Part shown: positions 51,193 to 57,506 of the stretch, piece by piece
Position numbering within the stretch: position 1 is the stretch's first letter
Layout: each line of letters begins with the position of its first letter
Source: Streptomyces sp. NP-1717
GTDB lineage: Bacteria > Actinomycetota > Actinomycetes > Streptomycetales > Streptomycetaceae
NCBI RefSeq assembly: GCF_022695985.1
Contig: NZ_JAAPBF010000027.1
Location: 1 to 57,506, forward strand
Length of the DNA stretch: 57,506 nucleotides
Direction: 5' to 3'
Translations under genes and position numbers: made by a program
The notes under the pieces: generated by a model
The model's input: only the letters and a program-made list of their open reading frames with translations
The model's database searches: none
Told to the model about the DNA's origin: nothing

Positions 51193-51579
51193 ATGGACGA
51201 CCAGCTCGCCCTGCGCATCAAACTGTTCCGCGAGAGCGGTCAGGTCCGGCCCGAGATCGCCGCGTTCGTGACCGCCGAGCTGGACGCCCTGGACGCCGAG
51301 GGCCGCACCGTCACCGAGGAGACGGCGGGCACACTCACCAGTCATCTCATGATGGCCCTCACCAGGTTGCTCAACGGCGAGCCGATCGCGGAATTCCCCA
51401 CGGACTCCGAGATCACCGCCGAACTCGCCGGACACCCGGACGCGGTGGCACGGGCCCGCGCCGTCTCCGTACGCGCGGCCTCGGAACTCGGCGCGCCCCT
51501 CCCCGACTCCGAGATCAACTTCCTCGGACTGCACCTCGCCCTGCTCGACCAGAACTCGCCCCCACGGCACGAGACATGA
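51193..51579 (+). CDS. yhfY: YhfY-like PRD-domain protein
   Basis: This 128-residue protein is essentially one PTS regulation domain. Visible parts are LTSHLMMALTRLLNGEPI (the conserved His-bearing helix) and EINFLGLHLALL (second conserved His). PRDs are normally phosphorylated by the phosphotransferase system and sit inside antiterminators or activators; here the domain stands alone with no DNA- or RNA-binding part. It could be a sensor subunit for YhfZ. It is first in the operon, 13 nt before yhfU. Confidence 0.78.
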   Translation: MDDQLALRIKLFRESGQVRPEIAAFVTAELDALDAEGRTVTEETAGTLTSHLMMALTRLLNGEPIAEFPTDSEITAELAGHPDAVARARAVSVRAASELGAPLPDSEINFLGLHLALLDQNSPPRHET

Positions 51580-51592
51580 GAAGGAACCAGCC

Positions 51593-51949
51593 ATGACGAA
51601 GATCCTCACCGGTGGCGTCGGCAAGGCCGAGGTCACGGAGACCGTCAAGAAGCTCGGTCTCGACGGAATCGAGATCACTGTCTCCAACGACATGGACGCC
51701 GCGATGAAGCTGCGCGGCGGCCAGGCCGACTACTTCCTCGGCACCTGCCACACCGGCGCCGGCGCCTCCCTCGGCGTCCTCGTCGGACTGCTCGGCAAGC
51801 CCGCCTGCCACACCTTCGGCCGCTCCGTCCCCACGGAGGTCGAGGTGAACGCCCTCCTTACGGAAGGCAAGAAGGTCTTCGGCTTCGCCGTCGACCAGAT
51901 CGACGTGATCGCCCCGCTCATGGCCCGCGCCATCGCCGCGCGCGGCTGA
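51593..51949 (+). CDS. yhfU: YhfU-like DUF2620 protein
   Basis: This 118-residue protein matches E. coli YhfU in length and by recalled motifs: SNDMDAAMKLRGGQADYFLG, then the glycine-rich CHTGAGASLG, and the EGKKVFGFAVDQID end. The fold looks like alternating strands and helices of a small Rossmann-type domain; the Cys-His-Thr-Gly-Ala-Gly loop may bind phosphate. Function is unknown. It always accompanies YhfT, so it may be its cytosolic partner. AAGGA precedes ATG 51593. Confidence 0.85.
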   Translation: MTKILTGGVGKAEVTETVKKLGLDGIEITVSNDMDAAMKLRGGQADYFLGTCHTGAGASLGVLVGLLGKPACHTFGRSVPTEVEVNALLTEGKKVFGFAVDQIDVIAPLMARAIAARG

Positions 51950-51959
51950 CGGCCCCGTA

Positions 51960-51976
51960 CGAGCCGGAAGGGCTCG
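51960..51976 (+). repeat. hairpin between yhfU and yhfT
   Basis: CGAGCC-GGAAG-GGCTCG is a perfect 6-bp stem in the 88-nt gap. It may be an mRNA processing or stability element that adjusts the yhfU to yhfT ratio. Confidence 0.4.
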
Positions 51977-52037
51977 ACAGACCTCGTAAGACCCCGCGCC
52001 GGGCCAGGCCCCCGCCGGGCACTGAGGAGTGAATCCC

Positions 52038-53417
52038 GTGAACAGCGTCCTCGCAGCGAGTTCGACCGACCTCGAACTCTCGCTGGCACAGCAACTGACC
52101 GTGATAGCGCTGTGTGCGCTGACCGCGTTCATCTCTCATATGGCACTGGCCGTCTTCAACGACGGTGTGCGCCCCTTCATGCTGGACTTCATCCAGGGGC
52201 GGTCCACGCGCAGCGCCACCACCGCAGTGTCCTTCGGTCTCTCGGCCGGCTTCATCTTCGGCCTGGGCGCGCCCATGGCGCTGTCCACCGGCGTGCTCAA
52301 CCCGTGGCTCGTCTTCCTGCCCACCGACATCCTCGGCATCCTGTCGCCGAAGAAGTGGATCGCGCCGCTGCTCGGCGGCGCGTGGGGCGCCGTGGTCGTG
52401 TTCGGCCTGAACGGGGCCAACAGCGTCGCGCACGACCTGCCCGTCGACTTCCTGACCGCGCTCCAGCAGATGTCGACGCCGATCCTGTTCCTGTTCACGC
52501 TCTTCCCGGTGCTGGCCATCACCAAGCAGTTCGGGCGGCTACGGGGCGGCATCGCCGCGGTCGTCGAGCTGGCGCTCGTCGTGATGACGATGAAGATCTG
52601 GCCCGACATCTTCCCCGGCTCCATCGCCATGGCCGTCGGAGTTCTGACGCTCATCGGCTTCGCCGTCAACAAGGACCTGGCGCAGCGGAAGTCGGACCGG
52701 GCCGAGGCCGCGAAGACGGCGGCAGCGGGCGGCGTGACCCCGGAGTTGAAGAACGGGGCGGCGGACGACGCGGAGGATCCGATGGCCTCGCTGTTCAGCG
52801 CGAGCGCGCTGCGGCTGCGCCGTCACCTGCCGCTCTTCATGCTGCTCGGCGCGGGTGTCTGCGTGCTGGCCCAGTCGCACGTTTTCGGCGGCGGCGAGGC
52901 GACGAGCTTCCTGATCGCCAAGGGCGACTACGCGGAGGCCGCCCAGGTGGACTTCTACCGGGCGTTCGGCTTCGTGCCGCTGATCGCGACGACGGCGCTC
53001 GCCTCCGGCGCGTACGGCATCGCCGGCTTCACTTTCGTCTACCCCATCGGCTACCTCATGCCGAACCCGTTCATCGCCGTCGTCGTCGGCGCGGCGGTCT
53101 TCGCGCTGGAGGTGCTGGCGCTCTCCGCGATCGGCAGGGTCCTCGGGAAGCTGCCGAGCGTGCGTGACTCCTCCGAGCATCTGCGGAGCGCGATCGGTGA
53201 CGCGTTGGGTCTCGCGATCCTCTTCGGTTCGCTGATGGCCGCCAACGTCATGGGAGGGGGCCTGGGCATCCTCATAGTCGGCGGGCTCTATCTGCTCAAC
53301 GAGTCGATGGGCCGCCCGGTGGTGCGGATGGCGGCCGCACCCGCTGCGGTGATCGTCGGCGGCGTACTGCTGAACATCCTCTACTGGCTGGACCTGTTCA
53401 CGCCGATCAAGGGATAG
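52038..53417 (+). CDS. yhfT: YhfT-like multi-spanning membrane protein
   Basis: This 459-residue protein has about ten to twelve hydrophobic segments and a hydrophilic central loop (about 213-255, Lys/Asp/Ala-rich). It matches YhfT in overall layout and in the C-terminal LLNESMGRPVVRM block. It is the only transporter-like component, so it is the likely importer of the pathway substrate, perhaps together with YhfU. GAGGAG lies eight bases before GTG 52038; GTG 52029 overlaps that site and is rejected. Confidence 0.83.
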   Translation: MNSVLAASSTDLELSLAQQLTVIALCALTAFISHMALAVFNDGVRPFMLDFIQGRSTRSATTAVSFGLSAGFIFGLGAPMALSTGVLNPWLVFLPTDILGILSPKKWIAPLLGGAWGAVVVFGLNGANSVAHDLPVDFLTALQQMSTPILFLFTLFPVLAITKQFGRLRGGIAAVVELALVVMTMKIWPDIFPGSIAMAVGVLTLIGFAVNKDLAQRKSDRAEAAKTAAAGGVTPELKNGAADDAEDPMASLFSASALRLRRHLPLFMLLGAGVCVLAQSHVFGGGEATSFLIAKGDYAEAAQVDFYRAFGFVPLIATTALASGAYGIAGFTFVYPIGYLMPNPFIAVVVGAAVFALEVLALSAIGRVLGKLPSVRDSSEHLRSAIGDALGLAILFGSLMAANVMGGGLGILIVGGLYLLNESMGRPVVRMAAAPAAVIVGGVLLNILYWLDLFTPIKG

Positions 53418-53475
53418 GCGGCGGCGCCCAAGGACCACCGCGGCGAACACGCACGACACAGGAAGGCCCCGCGCC

Positions 53476-54447
53476 ATGCAGCAGCACCCCGGCGATGCAC
53501 ACCATCCACGCCATCTGCGCACCGTCACCGGCACGTTGCCCGTCTCCGCCGTACGCGGCCCGGCGCTCGCCCATGAGCACCTGGTCCTCGACCTCGACCG
53601 CACCGGGGACGGCGCGGCGGTTCTCCACGCGGACCGGCACGGGCCCGCCGTCACCACGGAACTGGCGCACCTGCGCGAGGAGTACGGCCTCGGCCTGGTC
53701 GTCGAGCTGACCTGTCGCGGCATGGGCCGCCGGCCGCAGGCCCTGGCCCGGATCTCCGAGGAGTCCGGGGTGCCGGTGGTGGCCGCCACGGGCTGGTACT
53801 ACGAGCCGTTCCACCCGGCGGAGGCGGACGGGGCCGACGTCGGGGAGCTGACGGCGATTCTCGTACGGGAGATCCGTGACGGCTTCGGCGACACCGGGAT
53901 CCGGCCCGGCGTACTCGGCGAGATCGGCAGCCACGGTGAGGTGCCGAGCGAGCCCGAGACACGCGTGCTGCTGGCCTCGGCGCACGCCGCCGTCGCCACC
54001 GGCCTCTCGGTCGCCACCCACGCCCAGCTCGGTCACGGCGGCCGCGCCCAGCTTGAACTGCTCACCGGCGCCGGACTGCCGCCGCACCGGATCTCGGTGG
54101 GGCACCAGGATCTTCTCGACGCTCCGGCGGTGCACCGTGAGCTGGCGGCGAGCGGCGCGTACGTCGCGTTCGACACCGTCGGCAAGGAGAGCTACCAGAG
54201 CGACACCACGCGGCTGCGTCTCCTGCTCGCGCTGGTGGAGGCCGGCCACGCGGACCGCGTCCTGCTCAGCTGCGACATCTCCCGGCACGCCTATCTGCGG
54301 TCGGAGGGGGGCGAGGGGTACGGGCATCTCTTCCGGTCCTTCCTGCCCCGGGTGCGCGCGGCGGGCGTGGACGAGGACCTGATCGATCTGATGACACGGC
54401 GCAATCCGCTCCGGTTCCTGACCGGCGCGGACACGAAGGAGAACTGA
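53476..54447 (+). CDS. yhfV: YhfV/Php-like phosphotriesterase-related hydrolase
   Basis: This 323-residue metal-dependent hydrolase of the amidohydrolase superfamily has the binuclear site visible as HEH (His33, His35), Glu149 in LGEIGS (replacing the carbamylated Lys of true phosphotriesterases, as in E. coli Php), His182 in ATHAQ, His210 in VGHQD and Asp267 in LLSCDIS. Related enzymes open lactones or hydrolyse phosphoesters. The natural substrate is unknown. GGAAGG precedes ATG 53476. The stop is one base before yhfS. Confidence 0.87.
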   Translation: MQQHPGDAHHPRHLRTVTGTLPVSAVRGPALAHEHLVLDLDRTGDGAAVLHADRHGPAVTTELAHLREEYGLGLVVELTCRGMGRRPQALARISEESGVPVVAATGWYYEPFHPAEADGADVGELTAILVREIRDGFGDTGIRPGVLGEIGSHGEVPSEPETRVLLASAHAAVATGLSVATHAQLGHGGRAQLELLTGAGLPPHRISVGHQDLLDAPAVHRELAASGAYVAFDTVGKESYQSDTTRLRLLLALVEAGHADRVLLSCDISRHAYLRSEGGEGYGHLFRSFLPRVRAAGVDEDLIDLMTRRNPLRFLTGADTKEN

Positions 54448-54448
54448 G

Positions 54449-55552
54449 ATGTCCGTCCCACTGCCGCGGACCTACCCGCTGGCGACGATCCCGCTGGACG
54501 CCGCGGTGCGGATGCAGTTCAGGCTGCTGGAGTGCACCGCCGCGCGTTTCGAGGGTCAGCAACTGTTCGAGGCGGACGCGGGTGTGGTGCCGGACCTCGG
54601 CCGGCCCCGTACCACCGCGCGGGTGGAGTCGGTGCTGGCCGACTTCTTCGGCGCCGAGGACGCCGCGCTCGTGCAGGGCGCGGGCACGGGCGCCATCCGG
54701 GCGGCGCTCCAGGCCGCCGCCGGGCGCGGTGACCCGCTGCTGATTCACCGGGCTCCGGTCTACCGCACGACCGCTGTGACGCTGCGCGGTCTCGGAGTCC
54801 GCACCGTCGAGGCCGACTTCAACGACGACGCCGCGCTGCGCGGGGCCCTGGACTCGGGTGAGTTCGGGTGGGCGTACGTCCAGCACAGCAGGCAGCGGCT
54901 CGCCGACTCGTACGACGCCGGAGGCGTTCTCGCCGCCTGCCGCGCCGCAGGGGTGCGCACGATCGTGGATGACAATTACGCGGTAATGCGCGCACCGTTG
55001 TCGGGAGTTGAGCTCGGCGCCGACGCCTCGTGCTTCTCACTGTTCAAGCTGCACGGGCCCGAGGGGGTCGGCGCCGTCGTCGGGGCGGCTGACGTCGTGG
55101 AGCGCGTACGCGCCGACAACTACTCGGGCGGCGGGCAGGTGCAGGGCCACCAGGCGCTCGACGCGCTGCGCGCCCTCACCCACGTCCCCGTGATGTGGGC
55201 CGTCCAGTCCCAGGTCGGCTCGGAGATCGCCGACCGGCTCACCGCCGGCGAGGTACCGGGCGTTGCGGAGGTGCGGATCGCCAACGCTCAGGACCGCTGT
55301 CTGCTCGTGCGCCTGAACCGCCCCGTAGCACGTGAACTGCCCGCCGTGGCGGCGCGGTATGGCGCCGCGCCGTACCCCGTAGGCTCCAACTCCCGCTACG
55401 AGATCGCCCCGCTCTTCTACCGGATGTCCAGCTCGTCCCTCGACGACGCTCCGGAACTCGCCGACCGGACGGTGCGGATCAACCCCATGCGGGCCGGCGC
55501 CGATCTGGTGATCGAGATCCTCCGCCGTTCGCTGCACGACCTGAAGGACTGA
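54449..55552 (+). CDS. yhfS: YhfS-like PLP-dependent enzyme, fold type I
   Basis: The product is 367 residues. Motifs are QGAGTGAIRAAL (78-89, phosphate cup), IVDDNYAVM (Asp pair near 174-175 on the pyridine nitrogen) and FSLFKLHGPEGVGAVVG with the probable Schiff-base Lys200. The pattern follows recalled E. coli YhfS closely. Aminotransferase, lyase or beta-elimination chemistry are all possible. GAAGGAG precedes ATG 54449, and yhfX begins two bases after the stop. Confidence 0.85.
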   Translation: MSVPLPRTYPLATIPLDAAVRMQFRLLECTAARFEGQQLFEADAGVVPDLGRPRTTARVESVLADFFGAEDAALVQGAGTGAIRAALQAAAGRGDPLLIHRAPVYRTTAVTLRGLGVRTVEADFNDDAALRGALDSGEFGWAYVQHSRQRLADSYDAGGVLAACRAAGVRTIVDDNYAVMRAPLSGVELGADASCFSLFKLHGPEGVGAVVGAADVVERVRADNYSGGGQVQGHQALDALRALTHVPVMWAVQSQVGSEIADRLTAGEVPGVAEVRIANAQDRCLLVRLNRPVARELPAVAARYGAAPYPVGSNSRYEIAPLFYRMSSSSLDDAPELADRTVRINPMRAGADLVIEILRRSLHDLKD

Positions 55553-55554
55553 CC

Positions 55555-56715
55555 GTGTTCCTGGACGCCGTCCTGACCCGCAACCCCGCACTCGTCGACG
55601 TGGCGGCCTCGCTGCACCGTTCCGGCGCCGTCCCGCCCGACACGTACGTGGTCGACGCCGACACCGTGGAGGCCAATGCCGCGCTGCTGGCCGGTGAGGC
55701 CGAGCGGCTCGGTCTCTCGCTCTGGTTCGTGGTCAAGCAGATCGGCCGCAATCCGGCGCTGATCCGGGCGATCGCCCGGCACATCCCCCGGTTCGCCGCG
55801 ATCGACCCGTACGAGGCGCGGGTGCTGCACGACGCGGGGGCACGGGCCGGCAACCTCGGCCACCTCGTACAGATCCCGCCGCGTCAGCTGCCCGAGATGC
55901 TGGGGTGGCGGCCTGAGACGGTGACCGTCTTCGACCTTGCCAACGCCCGCGCCGTGTCGGACGCCGCCCGGCGACTCGGCCTCGTCCAGGACGTACTCGT
56001 CCGTCTCGAGGGCACCGACAAGGTGTATCCGGGGCAGGAAGGCGGTGTGCCGTTCGCCGGCCTGGACGACTTCGCGGCGGCGGCGGAGACGTTGCCGGGC
56101 ATCAGGATCGCGGGCGTCACCGCGTTCCCCTGTGTTCTGTGCGATCCGTCGACGGGTGCACTGGCCCCGACTCAGAACTTTCAACTCGCGATCAAGGCAC
56201 GTGAGTTGCTGGCGGCGCGTGGGCATGAAGCGCTGAAGCTCAGCGCGCCCAGTGCCACCTCCATGGCGTCTCTTCCGCTCCTCGCCGAGCTGGGCGCCAC
56301 GCACGGCGAGCCGGGCCACGCCCTCACCGGGACGACCCCGCTGCACGCGGTCGACCACCAGCAGCCCGAACGCCCCGCCTACGTGTACGTCAGCGAGGTC
56401 GCCCACACCCTCGCCGACGGACGGCCCGCGATCCACGGCGGCGGCTTCTATCCGCGTGCGCACATCGGGGACGCGCTGCTGCCGCGCACCGGGCTGCGGC
56501 TGCCCGTGCAGGACGCACCCGCGGAGAACATCGACTACTACCGGCTGCTCCAACTCCCCACCCACGCCGCGGCCGTTCAGGTCGGGGACACCGCCGTACT
56601 CGCCTTCCGCACCCAGATCTTCGTCACCCGCTCGACCGTCGCGGTCGTCGCGGGGCTCTCCACCGGAGAGCCCCGGCTGACCGGCCTGTACGACGCCCAG
56701 GGCCGGGCCCGGTAA
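55555..56715 (+). CDS. yhfX: YhfX-like PLP enzyme, alanine-racemase type (fold type III)
   Basis: The product is 386 residues, E. coli YhfX size. The N-terminal barrel starts with the strand YVVDADTVEANAAL. The probable cofactor lysine is Lys61 in WFVVKQIGRNP. Further blocks are LGHLVQIPPRQLPEM, GVTAFPCVLC, SAPSATSMASLPLL, HGEPGHALTGTTP and AVLAFRTQIFVTRS. It could racemise or decarboxylate an amino compound. The GTG at 55555 follows the yhfS stop by two bases. Confidence 0.85.
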   Translation: MFLDAVLTRNPALVDVAASLHRSGAVPPDTYVVDADTVEANAALLAGEAERLGLSLWFVVKQIGRNPALIRAIARHIPRFAAIDPYEARVLHDAGARAGNLGHLVQIPPRQLPEMLGWRPETVTVFDLANARAVSDAARRLGLVQDVLVRLEGTDKVYPGQEGGVPFAGLDDFAAAAETLPGIRIAGVTAFPCVLCDPSTGALAPTQNFQLAIKARELLAARGHEALKLSAPSATSMASLPLLAELGATHGEPGHALTGTTPLHAVDHQQPERPAYVYVSEVAHTLADGRPAIHGGGFYPRAHIGDALLPRTGLRLPVQDAPAENIDYYRLLQLPTHAAAVQVGDTAVLAFRTQIFVTRSTVAVVAGLSTGEPRLTGLYDAQGRAR

Positions 56716-56727
56716 GGAGCCAGAGCC

Positions 56728-57506
56728 ATGAGCACGACCGTGATCGTCGTGATCGACGGATTCGGTGTCGGCGCGATGCCGGACGCGGGGACGCTGCGGC
56801 CCGGCGACCTCACCGCCGACACCTGCGGGCATGTACTCGACCACTGCCGCGCGACACTGGGCCGACCGCTCCGGCTGCCCGCGCTCGGGGCGCTGGGCCT
56901 CGGCCTGATCCACCCCCACCCGGATCTCGCCCGGCGGACGGCCCGCCCCGTCGCCGCGGGCCGGGCCGCTCTCGGCTACCCCGGGGCGGACACGTTCGCC
57001 GGGCACCAGACCATGATGGGCGCGGACTTCAGCCGGGTCACGGTGGCCCCGCTCGCCGGGCATCTGGAGGAGGTGAGCGGCGCGCTGAAGTCGGCGGGGC
57101 ACCTTGTCGAACCCCTGGCGGGTCAGCCGCTCCTGCTCGTCGACGGCGCCGTCCTGGTCCACGACAACCTGGAGGCCGACCCCGGCATCAACTGGAACGC
57201 CTCCGGGCGACTGGACGACATGTCCTTCGACCGCGTCCTCGCCATCGCCCGTACGGTGCGGGCCGTCGCGCCGGTCGCCCGTGTGATCGCCGTCGGCGGC
57301 CACGCGGACGGGGCGCTCACCGCGTACGTACGGGACGGCGACGGCGGCACCGTGGGCCTGGACACCCCGGCCACCGGCTTCTACCGCAACGACGGCCTCC
57401 AGGTGCGGCATCTGGGCGTGGAGCTCGACCACACCCGGCAACTGCCCGATGTCGCGGCGCGCGCCGGCGTCCCGGTCACCCTCGTCGGAAAGGCGGCGGA
57501 CATCCT
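56728..57506 (+). CDS. yhfW: YhfW-like phosphopentomutase-family enzyme, cut by the window end
   Basis: Only the first 259 codons are present. The frame starts at ATG 56728 with AAGGAG upstream, 12 nt after yhfX. It shows the alkaline-phosphatase-superfamily mutase features: VVIDGFGVGAMPDAG with metal ligand Asp10, TCGHVLDH, and GADTFAGHQTMMG in which Thr89 matches the phosphorylated threonine of phosphopentomutase (DTxTGHWE). The second Thr and the Trp-Glu of the classic motif are replaced by Ala and Gln-Thr, so the substrate is probably not ribose-phosphate. LVGKAADI marks the edge. Confidence 0.83.
   Translation, partial: MSTTVIVVIDGFGVGAMPDAGTLRPGDLTADTCGHVLDHCRATLGRPLRLPALGALGLGLIHPHPDLARRTARPVAAGRAALGYPGADTFAGHQTMMGADFSRVTVAPLAGHLEEVSGALKSAGHLVEPLAGQPLLLVDGAVLVHDNLEADPGINWNASGRLDDMSFDRVLAIARTVRAVAPVARVIAVGGHADGALTAYVRDGDGGTVGLDTPATGFYRNDGLQVRHLGVELDHTRQLPDVAARAGVPVTLVGKAADI

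Noticed and set aside
55417..57441. A 674-codon open frame on the minus strand opposite the yhf genes
   Set aside because: Its translation is Arg/Gly/Val-rich shadow sequence, no start signal is present, and the plus strand encodes clear enzymes with motifs over the whole length.
1..57506. Horizontal transfer marks such as integrase, IS ends, tRNA attachment sites or a GC drop around the yhf cluster
   Set aside because: I saw no such gene, no direct repeats and no obvious change in base or codon use; acquisition of the yhf cluster cannot be shown from this window.

Overview
The window is chromosomal DNA from a Streptomyces or very close relative. It has very high GC, many GTG starts and tightly overlapping stop/start codons. 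It also carries the sporulation sigma factor WhiG, four tandem type I signal peptidases, a DasR-type dre operator on a chitinase promoter, and a gene order that I recall as matching the S. coelicolor SCO5676-SCO5591 region read in reverse. I saw no tRNA, rRNA, IS element, integrase or CRISPR array.

Positions 1-20,500 hold a polyamine/GABA utilisation neighbourhood with unrelated genes in between. It contains gabT, a putrescine-type ABC transporter (substrate-binding protein, ATPase, two permeases) flanked by an FAD amine oxidase and an aldehyde dehydrogenase, and a second set of aldehyde dehydrogenase, Lrp/AsnC regulator and class III aminotransferase. Together these could import putrescine-like amines and turn them into GABA and then succinate semialdehyde. 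Interspersed are a PAP2 phosphatase, a secreted GH18 chitinase under a dre operator, a NADAR protein, a DUF4190-like membrane protein, and a deaminase that is probably the menaquinone-pathway 6-aminodeoxyfutalosine deaminase, co-translated with a glycerophosphodiesterase.

Positions 20,700-28,000 hold a degenerate ABC pair, a LOG-like protein, and a TPP-riboswitch-controlled ABC importer (binding protein, double-length permease, ATPase). Positions 28,000-47,700 are conserved core genes, nearly all on the minus strand: rlmN, cdsA, frr, pyrH, tsf, rpsB, whiG, dprA, comM, yraN, a DUF2469 gene, a Nudix gene, sipZ/Y/X/W, rplS, trmD, rimM, khpA and rpsP. A plus-strand M23 peptidase runs into a TetR gene.

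Positions 49,000-57,506 turn to the plus strand. After a methyltransferase gene and a strong terminator comes a complete set of homologues of the uncharacterised enterobacterial yhf genes, in the order yhfZ-yhfY-yhfU-yhfT-yhfV-yhfS-yhfX-yhfW; the last gene is cut by the window edge. A nearly identical 22-bp promoter/operator element stands before yhfZ and again before yhfY. This is the strongest candidate for an undescribed system: a regulator, a PRD protein, a multi-spanning membrane protein, a small partner, a phosphotriesterase-type hydrolase, two PLP enzymes and a phosphopentomutase-like enzyme, packed as one pathway of unknown substrate.
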